From Solenopsis invicta (taxonomy: Eukaryota > Arthropoda > Insecta > Hymenoptera > Formicidae): a stretch of DNA of 64,000 nucleotides. The notes under the pieces were generated by a model that saw nothing but the letters and a program-made list of their open reading frames with translations, was not told the origin of the DNA and did not search any database. The stretch is taken from the NCBI RefSeq assembly GCF_016802725.1, contig NC_052671.1, positions 15,457,231 through 15,521,230 on the forward strand, written 5' to 3'. A program made the translations under genes and the position numbers. This document shows positions 35,981-49,402 of this stretch, piece after piece (position 1 is the first letter of the stretch; the number at the start of each line of letters is the position of its first letter).

Positions 35981-36545
35981 CTACCGTTACACGTAAGTCG
36001 CGTGTGCGTCGATTCTCAAACGGCTCTCGTGGCACCTCCAGCAGTGACAGAAGTGTTTCGGCGTCGCGCAAAGTTTTCATTTGTCTCAAGTTGCGAATGG
36101 GTTCGGCGATTGTTCAGCGCGCTGGGTCAGGTTGCGGACGTAGGTGTTGAAATTGAATGCGGACCGAGAAGAGCGGCGGCTCACGAGAAAGGGCGCGGGA
36201 GACCGTTGAAGTGGAGGTGACGTGAAGGCCGGACCCGGACCCGTCAACCGTATCTTCGGGCGAACATTGGTCAGCACTACGCTAGGTATACACCCCGCAA
36301 CACGCGGACGCCTTTCCCTTGTTGTACCGCGGTGTGTATCTACCATCAAGCGGAGAGAAATAGCGAAGGGGGATATATAATGCGCCGTGTCCATTGTGCC
36401 GTGAACTTTGAAACAACTTTTGGGAAAAGAGTTCCACGCGCGGCACCTACGGGAATCAGAGACCCGTAACTTGAACGTGGCCGCGATCGCTTGGCCGCAA
36501 TAGCATGCGATACATACGACGTTACTTTTTAAGAATAACATCCAT
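35981..36545. other. CpG-rich block, no gene recognised
   Basis: Sharp CpG-rich block between AT-rich flanks. The 151-codon minus frame at 36086-36541 spans it but matches no family I know. The overlapping plus frame at 36002-36220 is similarly unremarkable. Confidence 0.45.
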
Positions 36546-37900
36546 AAATATAAATATATAGATCACAGTTGCCAAACGCGAAACCTATTTAAGATGATTT
36601 TCATTATACTATATTTTCCGTTTAACAGATTGTACACAGACAAACGTTAGAAGTTGAAACTTGATGTTTACGGTGTTTACGTATTACTACAACCTTTCAC
36701 AACTAATACTAAATTAATTTATTATAAACCTTTTTACTTGCTGCTAAAAGTACGATCTAGAAATTTTCTATTGCCTAAATTACCTGTTGGCCTACTAAAT
36801 CACCATTGAAGGTATCAAATTTGTGAATTAAAATGTGTAACGCATCAAATTAATTAATACTAATTAATAATTTGTCAGAAAAGAGAAACAAATTTTTAAT
36901 TATTATCAAATAATACAATAATAAAAATGTGCGTACTTCGAAATAAAACTAACTTGAATTTTGTAATTAACATATTTTTATTTATATCAATTATTATTAT
37001 TTATTAGTTATTGATATTGATTATTTTAGTACGTTTTAAGAAGCTTGATAAATTAAAAAAAAAATATTGAATTAATTTTTATAATTGCAAATACGTAAAT
37101 GCAATAAATGTAAAATATATTATAATAAACATTTTTACATAAAAATATAAAAATTCAGTATGAACTGGCATGATTATATTATTATTATGTACATAAATTG
37201 ATAAAAAATTAACATTAGTTATATCTCGTTTTTTAAAAATTTTTTAGTTTGCACACGACAAAAGATGTAACTTGTTAAATTTTTATCTATATTTCTCATT
37301 TATTTCATTATTCATCATCATTTGTCATTAAATATAGTTTACAGTAAATAAAAATATAACATATTGATAAAGTACAATTTAAATAGTTGCTGATCTTTAA
37401 AATAAAGACATAGAATCAAAATAATATTCAAAATATTCGCGAAAAAAGGATTTATAAAACTGCGGAGAAATAAATTAGCAAATGTTACACGAATTGACTA
37501 AAAAAAGTTAAAACTGTTATGTACCTTATCATTGATAATGCTGAAGAAACGCGACAAGTGGATTGAACGTGCCGCATAAACGAGCGGGAAAAGTTTTGTC
37601 CTACGGCATTTTAGTACGTTAGAGCTCCACAAGACGGCAGCACTGCACGGCAATGCATGACGCATCCGTATTTTCTCGACTCTCCCGTGTAAAATATTTT
37701 TCACTATAAATATAATATTTTTTTTAACAGAATAGTACATTTCATCATCAATAATTATTTTTTTGTCAAAATATCAAGATACGTTTATTCTTTAACTTTA
37801 ATAAAAGCGATCAATATATCTTTGATCAGAACAGAAGTAATATTATTTTTTAAGATACAATTTTTTAATCAATATCAAATGTAGTTTGTTTTAAAACAAT
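36546..37900. other. AT-rich spacer, nothing recognised
   Basis: Long AT-rich stretch with a slightly GC-richer island at about 37550-37690. No element ends or frames of note. Confidence 0.55.
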
Positions 37901-39200
37901 AAAACGTATCGTGCATATAAATAACACTTACTTTCACTTGCATCGTCTTAGGAGGAACTGATTCTGGAATCGGCATACTCGGAGCGTGGAGTCTCGATAA
38001 GTCATTTCGAAATAATAGTAGGTGGGTGTTATGCGAGTTTAAGGTCTCGGCCGGTCCTCGCACGAGGGCGAAGGTGGCGGACGACAGTTTAGGGGTGTAA
38101 GACGGGCTGACCTCGGGTCATGACCCCCATTTATACTCTATTACCACTACATTAGTCTCTGCTACGGGGATTTATGATCCTTGTTCGAGTTCCAGGTTGA
38201 CCGAAACTTTCGACGGATCGACCGGAAGCACGTGGCACCAATAGAGAGGATGTCGATGTGACTACAGTGTTTTGTGCCGACTAAACGACTGTGCCGCGAT
38301 GTACCCGAGTATATGAGTATAACGTAATACGAATAATCTTGTCGAACGTATTCAGAGTTTTCCTTTATGCGAAACACAAATCTAATAGCGAGAATATAAA
38401 GATAAATGTCTTATTCTCTAATCACAGCGGCCGATATAATTTCCCTAGTATAATTTTATATAACGCAAAGTTTAAAATATCTCTTAACTCCGAAACGTCA
38501 GACAAAGGATAACGCACTGTCGTTAAATGTATCATCTTAATGTATAATAGGAGTGAGATTGGATTCTCTCTCCACACAGGGGATGATTCATCCCGTGCAA
38601 TCAATATATTCTTATTTTCCCGCTTCCCTACTAGCGGCACCCGCCCCCCCTCCCTCCCTCCCTCGCCCAGTAATTTTTAATTACCGCTATCTGGAGGGTG
38701 TACAGCCCTGAAATATTTCTCCTCGCGTCTCACTCCGGAATCACACGCCGATATAAATTACTGCCAGCCAGCCAGCGACTTTATCTTCTTTATCTACCAA
38801 GTATTTTAGCGGTTATTTTTTCCGGCATGCCGGGGCCACTTCCGGCCGCCCATTACCTCCGTGGGCGTCGCCAGAAATGGAATTAGCTACTTTAAACGAG
38901 AAAATTTTTAATTATTCCTTATCGAAAAGTAATCTGCCCGCCTTCCACCCCCTCCGCCGCCCCATAACGGCGCGTTTTCGTGCGAGAGGATGCCGGGAGG
39001 TTAACGCGAAGTCTCGTAATTCACCGTCTCCATTTGCAGCGGTTTCGTGCGGTGCATGATCTCGCGACGTACGCTTTTCTTCTCTTTCGCGTTTCCGCGA
39101 CTCTCAATTGCACCTTTCTACCGCGCAGCGCAGCGTAAAGTATGAATTGATTATCGCGAATAAATTAGCCAGCGCGATCTAAGCGTAATGCACGAGAGGA
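37901..39200. other. Mixed spacer with C-run
   Basis: GC-richer parts at about 37990-38300 and 38570-39180. A C-rich (CCCT)n tract lies at 38644-38668. No gene recognised. Confidence 0.5.
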
Positions 39201-40740
39201 AATTTGAGATGCTTGATTTTGAAATTTTTAAACTTGGAGAAAAGATACTTTCAACTCCTCGCACTAAGACAACAGAACAATTTGTAACATCGTATAAAAA
39301 GAAATACTATCTAAAGGTAATTTTTCATCGAAATAAGATCTGTGAATTAATAAAATAATGCAATAGATCCATAAGAAGGAGGGCGCTTCAAGTAGATATC
39401 CTTAAGAGCAGATCGCGTGGCATCAATAGTGTAGAGGATCCGCGTTGATCTAAATAATTCAGAACGTTTGATGGAACTCGAGCAGACAAGGGGACTTATT
39501 AGTTTGGGAGAACGATAAAGAAAGAACTTATTACTTATCTACACCGTTCCATCGTCATCCGCCTCTCGAGAAATATTCATCAGGAACGCTTATGCCCCTG
39601 TCAAAGAGACGGGGAAGAGGGACTCTAGCGTTCAAGAGGGAGCTGTCAATTTTCGCGTATTGAGAGGCGCTGATAGGTTCACATCAAATATTCACGGGGC
39701 TTCGACAGGCCCTTACGACGTTATTCCGCCGTTCGCTCGCGTGTTGCCGAATAATGTCGGTTGTCAGTACACGCGGGACAGGGGAGCACGACAGATTCTT
39801 TACGCTTGTCGATTATTGATTTCGGCGGTGCCCATTTGCATCGCTTGATTCACTCGCGGAAAACTATTAAATGGTGTTTGTCGCTTATTACAGACGATGG
39901 TGTTGCATTGTTTCTATATTAATTTGAGAAGTGCCCTCCCAGTCAGATTTTGCATTCAACGATGTAAATGTAATATAACAAAACATGTATTATATTATAT
40001 TTATCTTGTTGAACGTGAAATTTTAATATATAATATAATGTAACTGATCTTCGGTGTCAACTGAAACGCTAGAGCTGAAACGGTTAAAGTTACCTAGAGC
40101 TAACTTAGTGTTCGATAAAAAATTTTAAAAAGAAGAATTTAAAAAATTAGAACTATCAGGGGTGTTAAAAGCAGCTGAAACTTTCTTCCGGCAATGAAAT
40201 ATGCCTTATGTATTTCGATAGCTGAACCATGCATAACAAACACATTCGAAGCTCTTTTAGTACGTTGCAAAAGTAAAAATCTGTTAACGATATCAAGAAA
40301 TTCCCCTCAATAAACTGCGTACGCTGAGTCTACACAGAAAAATTATGCTCGCAATAAAAGGAAGATATATTACGAAAATTCGTTCAAAATCCTCGAAAAC
40401 TGATTTTAAATTTAAATATTTTAATCAATTTTGTGTGAAGAAAAATTTTGCCTAATTTTGTCTAACACTACTAAGCATTACAAAGATTATTAACTGCGAC
40501 AGGGGAAGTACCAGCGCCTGTACGGATGATCACCGTTGCACCGTCCTGTATTCTGGTTCAGCAATAGTCGAGGGCCGAATCGTGTAAGATCTTTTTTACA
40601 TATAAAAGAAAATTACAATTACTTAAATTTAATTCTTTATCTGTTAATTTTCTATTTAGCAACGTGCACGAAATTAACAATTGATTATTAATAAAATATG
40701 CATTATGTATTTTACAAGGTGGAATTTTTCGCTTTCTAAC
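39201..40740. other. Mixed to AT-rich spacer, nothing recognised
   Basis: Moderate GC at about 39360-39850, then AT-rich. No convincing repeat or coding frame. Confidence 0.5.
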
Positions 40741-41900
40741 ATTATAATAAATGACATTACGATTCGTGTCGGGAGTTCGACATCGGGGGTAAAATCCTCG
40801 CCCCGTTCCTAAGAGCGTTTCGTTTCTTTCTTTCTATCGTCACCGGTGCTCTCCAGGCGCTCTTGGGAACCAGGAGCGAGGTGCACGGTGGAAGAGAGGC
40901 AAGAAGAAGAAGAAAGTTTATAAAATATTTAAAAGTACGGAAACGTCTCCTATCGCCTGCGGCAATAAATTTCCACTTACATTTTATTTTCGTTTCGTTC
41001 GTAACGGCTCGAGAATGGAGCGGTGTACGAACGAACGATGGGGATGGAGGGGAAAAAAAACTGCAAAAAGAGAAAGGAAGACGTAAGGTGACTGAAATGC
41101 CGGAGGGGAACATCGTGAAATGTTTCGACGACGGGCGACGACCTCTTTGTGCGTTAGAGAAACTGTCGCGATAACGTGTAGCGAATCATGAAGAATTATA
41201 CGCGGAAAATATTAAAACACTAATATTATATGTTGCAATATTATAAAAATAAAGGAAAGCCTATGATAAAAAAAACCAGAAAATACGTAAAATCCAACTT
41301 GATTCTATTTCTTCGATCTGACGAGGAATCCTGTCGCTGCCACTTCCCTATCCCACGTCTCGCGCGGTGAAACGTGTTTTCTTCTTAAAATTTATGTGGC
41401 GCAGCACGTTCGAGAGCATCTCGTATGCAATAAACAATGAAGGCACGAAAATTTCAGCTCGGTCCTCCCAATGGACCCACATCGATTTCCGTCGTGCGGG
41501 GTATAAGACGGCGTTTCTCCTCCTTCCCGAGGACAACTCGGGGACGATGTGTATATTTTCCGGTTGACGATGCGAAACCTATTTAACGGGCGCGAGTCCG
41601 GTAATGGGATTCGAACTTGGCACTCCTGGGAGCCATTCAGATACGCTCGCTCCTTCTTTCACCGCCGTCTATGTATACCCCGCCTGTCACCCCAAGAATG
41701 GCGAACTGTCATGATAGATTCGATACAGTCGGTTGTGGTCCATTGTTATTTCAAAACACTGACTGATGAAGAAACATTTTTGAAGTTCTGTTGAGATATC
41801 GAGCTTTATAAATCTTCACGTGAAACACGCCATACAGAATTCAATAACACGACACGTTTTCAAATGGGTATAATCAGCGAGGGGGTAACTGCTTAATGTA
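40741..41900. other. Moderate-GC spacer containing a tRNA-like fragment
   Basis: Frames of up to 118 codons on both strands overlap and have no domains. The tRNA-like fragment at 41587-41617 is described separately. Confidence 0.45.
41587..41617 (-). repeat. Repeat pair with B-box-like motif, copy 1
   Basis: On the plus strand CGGGCG, CGAGTCCG and TAATGGGA occur in order. The same blocks recur at 43099-43123 with one substitution and two inserted bases. On the minus strand AGTTCGAATCC (41617-41607) matches 10 of 11 positions of a pol III B box. The A-box-like TATCTGAATGGC is too close (14 bases) for a tRNA. It could be the 3' end of a tRNA-derived SINE head. Confidence 0.4.
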
Positions 41901-42370
41901 ATTGTGGGACACTGCCTCCGAGATCATTATGAAATCATTATGAAATCATTTTGCAATCAGATGTAACCACAAAATCAAATTCAGAAATTATCACAAATTA
42001 TAATGAAATCATATAAAATTACTAAAAATTAGCAAAAATCATATGTAAATCAACAGAAATCATTTTGGATTTCTGTGTAATCATGAAAAATTATGCGTAA
42101 TTATCATGAAATATAGAAAAAATTTTGAAGTCAGCATACACCTATTTTCTGAGTGATTTCCTCTCAATTTAATTTTATTTGAAAGAAATAAGCAATCAAT
42201 AATGATGTTTCCAGTCAAATAAAATAATTTTTAATCCCCACAAATCTGATAATTACATATGAAATCACGAAACATAGTTGTGTAATTAGGTAAAATTATT
42301 TGCAATCAAATAAAATCATCTGTAATCGGATAAAATCATATGAAATCAAATAAAATCATGTAATCTGTGG
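41901..42370. repeat. AAATCA-motif low-complexity array
   Basis: About 450 bases in which AAATCAT or related heptamers recur with variable 10-25 base spacing. The region is bracketed by TGTGGGAC strings at about 41903 and 42366. The last part (42281-42360) is a regular 20-bp array. It could be a decayed satellite or a MITE interior. Confidence 0.5.
42281..42360 (+). repeat. 20-bp tandem array, four units
   Basis: Units start at 42281, 42301, 42321 and 42341 with consensus TGNAATCAAATAAAATCATN. The first unit is the most diverged; the other three are very similar. Confidence 0.8.
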
Positions 42371-43620
42371 GACGACATTTTAGCCAGTGGTTACCACCTC
42401 GATAATCAGAGAGATAAAGTTAAGTAATTCTGTTTGTTTCCTACTCATAAAAAAGGTAGACAATGCGTTAAATAAATTTAACGAGTTTCATAAAACACGA
42501 TGTATTTAAGCAAAGATCTATAATGCACCTGAAGCACATGTTCCAATCTTATTAAGGAGAACCTTCGCAGCCGGCGGTTTTTGGGGCAGACTAATTCCAG
42601 ATCCGTGGTTTTCTGAGACGCGCAAAACAATACGTGACGTTCAAACGTGGCGACCAGCGATCTCGAGTGGTTTTGGTTACCACTCGGTTTGTGGTTCATT
42701 TGTCGCAAAGGACAGTTTCCATCAGAAGGCTATTCAATCCCGCAGTGGCCACTCGTTACATTAAGTCGGCACGCGAAAACTTAACTGTGCATCGTATTAC
42801 CTACTATCTTTTTCACGTAAAATCTGAAACGATCCTGTAAAAGCATAAAAAAATACAATTTGCAAATCTCTTACCTGGGCTTTTGCTATAGACCATGTGA
42901 AAAGAGAAATACTCCATTATAATATACATTCGCACGTTCAAATGGACGCGTAGTCGGGATGCTAAAATATATCTTTTCCTCACACTCGTCCTTCGGCGAT
43001 AATTTAGCGGTCAGCGAAGATTTAACGGCAAATTAGCTAATAATTACTAGCAAGCTCCGTGCCGGACGTTACCTTAACTCGAATGCGATTATATTTCTCG
43101 GGCGTTCGAGTCCGATAATGGGAATGCAAGAGCTGCGAAAGCGTTGACCCGGCCCCCATTATCGAAATAGCAATTAGAATAAATCAAAAGTACGCCAACT
43201 CGTGCAATCGGTGCGCCAATTCGTTGAAAATCACGGGATACGTTACAATCTTCTCTCCTAATATTTCCGACTAGCCTTGTAATTCAGCGGAAAGTTCGGC
43301 TCGCTGCTAATTTGAGTTGTAAGCCAAAATACGGAGGACATGTTCGGACAATCGATCAAAATTTTAGTTTCAATCAACGCTTTCATTCAATTCGAGGATA
43401 GTTTGCCGACGTATAAAACGTGCAAGAGCACACGCAGAAGAAATAAAGAACATTCTTGTCTCTGAAAAATATATTAGCGTAGTGTAAAATTTAATAGTCA
43501 TTAACTTGAATCCTTAATTAATCGTGACAAGTGCTAGTAGCAAGTTTAATAGTACCGCGTCAAAATATTATGATAAGATTTCAACGAATGCAAAACAATT
43601 ATTTATTCAACCATATTTGA
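42371..43620. other. Mixed spacer, no gene recognised
   Basis: Moderate GC with a 7-bp stem-loop GAGTGGT ... ACCACTC near 42664-42684 and the repeat copy at 43099-43123. No coding evidence. Confidence 0.45.
43099..43123 (-). repeat. Repeat pair, copy 2
   Basis: Shares CGGGCG, CGAGTCCG and TAATGGGA with 41587-41609 in the same order and orientation. The B-box-like part has decayed here. Confidence 0.4.
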
Positions 43621-45397
43621 CAAACAACTCTTCCTACTCCATATAAAGTTATGCACATTGAGAGCATGGCGCATATAAACAAACTTCCCCCGTCTAACGC
43701 TATCATTTTGTATATGCACGCGGAGACTCGTCCGGCCACGTGGTCGAGTATAATCGAATCTTACCCCGAGGGAGATTAACGTCTCGTCCCAATCGCGTGA
43801 CATCTCGTAGTACTGTTCCAGAAGATAGCTTGACTCTCTCTTTCTCGATGGGTACATAGTTTTCGGATGTCGAAGAACGAGTGCCAGTCCGCGAGGATAG
43901 TTCATAGAGCCTCGTGGAGCGGGAAAGGGTGAGGTGCGAAGGGGGAGGGAGAAGGCAAAGTGCTACAGCGGGGTTGTGCTCGATCTTCTCTATCCAATTA
44001 CCCCGACCATCGGCGCTCACCAACGGAGACTTCCGGCGACAATACCCCCGGATCTCCTGACTTTCCCCGGTGCCGCTTGACCCACTACCCCTCGACTTCG
44101 AGTATTTTGCCCTGGGGGTGCTCAACGTCGTGAAGACGTCGCGGCGATCCTCTTCGTGACGAGGCGCCACAACCAAAACAGACACGCGAGCCTAGACACC
44201 CGCCCCGAAGAATGACACGCGGCCGGCCGGAGGGTCGTCCGTCGTCACGACGTCGTTCTCACGAAAGGTGCAGGCGGCTTACGTGTGCCGTACGACGACG
44301 GGACACCCGGTAGATCGGGTCCAGGGGACATCTTACGGGGGACAGACTCGGGTGGGAATTTGTCGACGTCTTCGTAGCATGATCGTAGGATCACGTGTTG
44401 AGAATATACTCGCGTATCCCAAGAGCTCTGGCTCTTTCGCTGGTAAATTATTTAAAGAAACAGGTGTAACGCAGACAGAACAAAATTTAGGATAAAGTGA
44501 TCTTACGGAATTAGAAAAAATGTAAACAGTTTAAGTAAATAAATAACAGGTGAAATTGTATTGGCAATCCTTTTATTACAATTAAAATAAAGCGGCATTC
44601 CGATTAAATTCTTCAATGGTACTTTTCTGCAATATTGGTATAAACAGATATTTTATTATCATGTATTCCGAAATATTTTTAAATATTTTTATTTGCGCCC
44701 GTTTCATTTCCGACGTGTGTGCGTACAGCATTGTACAGATATCGAAAACAAGGTCGCGTATTGAGATCCACTGAAGTCCAGTGGCTGTCCGCAAGAATTT
44801 GCCCGGTCAAGAGGGACGGGAGCGGTTGGTTTATCAATCCACCCCTTCCTGGATGGCAGATCCGACCGGACGAACGGACGTTAGAGCGGGAGGAGTTTGG
44901 CTTAGTGCGGTACTGGAAAGCACTTGATCTTAGAGAAGCGACCACCTCTATGGGCAGCTCAAACTACGCCAACCCGAGCCAGGCGGCCTCCCCGGTGGTG
45001 GTTTTGCTCGTGCCGAGAGGGTTAAAGGCCGACACGCCAACGAGTTGGGTAAACGCCATTTAATAGCGGACGGTAATGTCATCCGTCCAATTTGTGAACA
45101 ATTTGGTTCGATGTCTTTTTGTTTGGATTCAGCGCGACTCTTGCACAAAGCGAACTAATTAGCGGAATGCCATTCCTCGGGGTGCATTAATTACGTGTAG
45201 CGAAGTATTCATAAAGATAAGGATCAACGTTTTATTCGTCTCGATTATTGACAGCTTCAATGTAGTACAATAAACTTTTCTCTTTCAACAAATAAAACGT
45301 ATAAAAGTGTCGGTCTTCTTAAAATTATTATCTAACTATTAAAATAAGTAAGTAAGACAGTGCAAAAAATATTATTTTTAGTTAATTTGTTAATTAA
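43621..45397. other. CpG-rich blocks, no gene recognised
   Basis: CpG-rich at about 43680-44420 and 44700-45200 with AT-rich DNA between. A 114-codon plus frame (44719-45063) and a 160-codon minus frame (43703-44185) are free of microsatellites but match no family I know. Confidence 0.4.
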
Positions 45398-45399
45398 TA

Positions 45400-46253
45400 A
45401 GGTAAAGTCGCGCGCGCCTATTATGAGATAAATTCCTAATATGAGGCAGCGAGATTTTTGCTACATTAATAAACGCATGTAGTTGGTACCATCCATAAAC
45501 TTTATTATTCTTCGGGTGAAATCTATTTAATGGAAAATTTATTAATAGATCGCGCGTGCAGTCGTTAAAAAAAATTTTTTTTTAAATTGGAAGTTGTCAA
45601 GATTTATCAAAATGAGTCTTTAAACCTTGTTTATTATAAAATAAACAAATATTTGATAATAAATTTTGCATGCAGTGATAGAGTAAAGTCATATTAATAG
45701 AAAAATACGAATGTGATAATTTGCTTAATTATAAGTATTAGATTTGGCGATCGTAAATCCGCAAAGCGTGGAACTCATAATGAGACACTCAAAAATCCCT
45801 ATTTATTAATGCGTATTCTGACTTCAAAAACTTTCCAAAATGCTATAATAAAGTTTTGCATTGAAGACTTTCGAATTATGAGGCTTGAAAATTATGGTTT
45901 TCAGCATTAGCATTGAAACTTTACAATATCTTGAAGAGAATAAATTTTTGAGAAAAAAATGTTACGTACAAAAGTTTTTGAGTATCAAAAAAGCTATTTG
46001 ATTGGTCAGCTAGATTTTGAGTCTAATTTGAACCTAGTAAAGTCCAAGTCGATAAGACCGTTTATATAAAAAAAACCTGTGTGTTTCATATTAGGAACCC
46101 TTTTTTTGAATTAGCAAAACTAGCAATTTTGATAAAAAATTTCATATACAACAAAATATAACAATTATTGGTTACTAACTTTTGGCGATAAGACTTAAAT
46201 ATTTACTATAATTTGGACAAAAATAGCAGTTAATAGTATAAATTAAATAAATC

Positions 46254-46284
<31 letters not shown>

Positions 46285-46328
46285 CCTTTAAAAAAGGTAT
46301 AACTTTCTCATAATAAGCGACTTTACCC
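45400..46328. mobile_element. Non-autonomous DNA transposon, family 3 (929 bp)
   Basis: The left end reads AGGTAAAGTCGC, then GCGCG, then CCTATTATGAGA. The reverse-complemented right end reads GGGTAAAGTCGC then TTATTATGAGA, so the inverted repeat is about 23 bp with a 5-bp insertion on the left. TA flanks both sides (45398-45399 and 46329-46330). TATTATGAG-like strings recur inside (about 45440, 45772, 45877). No transposase frame. The interior includes a (TG)13 microsatellite at 46255-46280. TA duplication and size suggest a Tc1/mariner-type MITE. Confidence 0.8.
46255..46280. repeat. (TG)13 microsatellite
   Basis: Uninterrupted TG dinucleotides inside the family 3 element, close to its right end. 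Confidence 0.95.
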
Positions 46329-46330
46329 TA

Positions 46331-47640
46331 TAGATACAAATAGTTTCGCTTTTATATATATATACCTTAATTTATAATAAACTTCACGTGTCTATGAGAC
46401 AAAATCTTCTCTCGTACATTCCAATTTAAGTGTAATGTAATTCATATGCTTTGTAGGCACGTAGACGGCACATATCTCGCTAATGATCAAGAACATTCCG
46501 TCAAGTTTTGAATATCGCTTTCGAAGAGACCTCGAATGAAGGGACGAGACGTTTTCAATGCCTGATTATGGCGTCGGACACGGCCGCGTCAATTCATCTC
46601 CCGAAGAGAAAAGGCTCCCCCGCGATCTAGCCGTGTCAGATATCCTGCCAGGAATCGTTGCTCAGGTGAAGCGCGAAGTCGGAAGCCCTTTTCTATATTA
46701 TTCGCGATGAATAACGAGACCACTCAGTCATTCCCTCCAATTTAAGTGTAACGAGCCACACCGATACATTCCTTCTTATTCTTTTTCCGGGTCTCCGTTC
46801 TCACCCCCACTTACCCAACTCATCTCCTGCCATCCTCCCCCACCCCTCCCCTTCCGCCCCCCCTCAACGTGATGTAATCCCGCACAATCCAGACATTTTT
46901 CACCATTACTCGAGCGGCCGTAGCGATGGCGGGCAAATAATTAATTTCTCACGGAACTAACGAGCGCCGCTTTTCTTTTCAAGCCCACGGTGTATTCTAT
47001 ATCATAGCCGATTCAAGAAAAAGAAGAAAAGCGAATACGCCCAGTGGGAAGAATGGTGGCGAAGGTAATATCCAAGTTTTACCTTATTCGAAACCTTTCA
47101 ATTTGAGAGTGAAAATTTATTAATTGAAGATATCAGTTTTCAAATAAGAATTTTATTAGATTTCAATCTTGACGAGCGTGATACTCGATATTATTAGTTG
47201 TCGCGATTCCCGATACTGCGCTACGCGAGACACTTCAGTCTAGTGTGAATTTCCAAAGCCATTCGCATAATCGGAGCTTCTTCCGGGACGAGGGGGCGAT
47301 ACCGTTCTCCTTACGAGGGTGCCAAAGCACCCCCGAAGGGTAGTTCGGAGGTCGCAGTAGGTGCGGAGAGTGGGGGTTGTTTCACGATAGTTTGGACGAT
47401 CTATGACCCGAGTTCGCTAAGAGACCACGAAAGGGTGGATTTACTAGTCCGTCCCGCGTTCACACCACACAAATCCAAGTGACCGTCCGAACCCCCCTTC
47501 CAACATCGTGCGACTTACGTCTACCGAACTATTTCCCCATCGTCGACCATGAATCGCCACGACGTGCGATGTTCGCCGGAAGCGAACGCTCACCACACCG
47601 ATCTGCGAACTAGGATCTTACCGAAATAGTTGTAACGATA
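46331..47640. other. GC-rich spacer with C-rich tract
   Basis: CpG-rich from about 46480. CCAATTTAAGTGTAA occurs at about 46421 and again at about 46738. The C-rich tract at 46831-46864 is low complexity. No gene recognised. Confidence 0.45.
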
Positions 47641-49057
47641 AAACGATATTTTATTATTTAATGTGGAAGAAGACCATCTCGATATTATTCGTGAAAATTT
47701 TATTTAATAATTAGAGATAATTTGATAAATTATAAAATGATATATAAAAAAGTAAAAATCTTTGTGATATAAAATGCTATTATCCATTTCTATGTAACAT
47801 GAATCAGAGAAAGATGTGTCAGTTGGGGAAACACGTTAACCACTTTGATTATAATTTTCTTCATAAATTAGCTAATTGGATTGCGCCTGAATGTTGGAAA
47901 GCTATGGCTGTTACTAAGGAAATTCTGACACTGATAAAAATCGGCAAAGATTTGTGAGAAATCAACAAAAAATAAAAACGCGAAAATAGAAAGCCAAATT
48001 GTCAGTCACATTGGTTCTTGGTGCCAATTAATAATTTTCAATATTTACAATTTCTAGCTCAACACTTTTTAAAGAGCATTAATATTATTACTCCGGCTTT
48101 ATGACTGTGTTTCAAGTTCGACAAAATGCGGCATTACATTATTACTAAATATTTAGTAATAATGTAAAAAAATTCTAATTAAATTAAAATATATACATAA
48201 ATAGTACACTTAATTAAAATTCGATACTTTTCAGATAAACATAAAGTTACTTTTTTTTTTTTTAATATATAGTGTAAATACGCAAACATAATATAGCAAT
48301 GCAATGGACGTGCGATTATAACCTAAAAAGTCGATCGCGACACATTAATACCGTTGATCTAATCCCGGACGTGGAGAAAGTTGAAGCTTATGCCGAGGAG
48401 CTACATAAATAGTTTGTTTGTTATTGCAGATCGTTAATCCGATGTTTAAGCAGCCAGAAAATATTCCGCCCGTGACGATGAGAAAGCTTAGGATATCTTT
48501 TGAAAAGGGCGACGATGCCGGTGCTTAGCATATCGTAAAAGCGGTAACTGCGCCTCGAAAAAGCGAATGGAAGTCGGTCTGGAGGGAGAACGCGCGCGCG
48601 TCGTGTATCGCACCATAAAGATTACTACCAGCTCGAGACTTTATTGTCACGCGTTATAAATGATGTCGCGGACGTACGCCAAATATTCAAATGACATTTT
48701 TATCCGCGGATCCTTTCGAGCGGAAGGATTTCGACGGATCGCGGTAGAAGGAGAATCCGAATAGGCCCGGAACGACGGTGATGCTTCCATATCGAAGAAG
48801 ACATTAAGCCATATACGTTAACTTCGGTATTCGCGCAAGGTTGCACACGATTTACGTGCTATGGATATATTTGGAAACAAACGGTTCACATTACATCATC
48901 ATCCTTAGTAGAAATTGAATCTCATGCTTGTCTGGTCACGATATAGAAAAATTATGTTTCAAATAGCTACTTTCTAGTAATGTAACACTCACTTCTCCTA
49001 ATAGTTATTTAATTTAAATTTATTTTTAATTTATTATCTCCTTATTATGTATTGCTA
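47641..49057. other. AT-rich spacer around a CpG-rich block
   Basis: AT-rich with a CpG-rich block at about 48320-48850. No coding frame, RNA or element end recognised before the family 2 element. Confidence 0.5.
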
Positions 49058-49351
49058 CGGTAAACTCGGGTAGGATGGCCATAGTTCTTTTAAAATGCAA
49101 AAAACACATTTTTATTCATTTTGTTATTTTCTAATAATGTTTAATATATCACTAAAGCTTAAACGTCGTAATATTATTGCATTTAAAGAGAAAACACTTA
49201 TTAAAAAATCTAATATTATTAAAATATAACATACATATTGGCCGTTTATCAAACTTTCAGGGAAAAGATGGTCATAGGATAGTTGGCTATGCACGTTTTA
49301 TGTTAAAAATAAATGTAACATTTCCTAAAATAATAATTTTACACTTATTTA

Positions 49352-49402
<51 letters not shown>

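Noticed and set aside
41881..42370. CRISPR-like array from regular repeats
   Set aside because: Units are contiguous and without unique spacers, in eukaryotic-type DNA; an ordinary tandem repeat.
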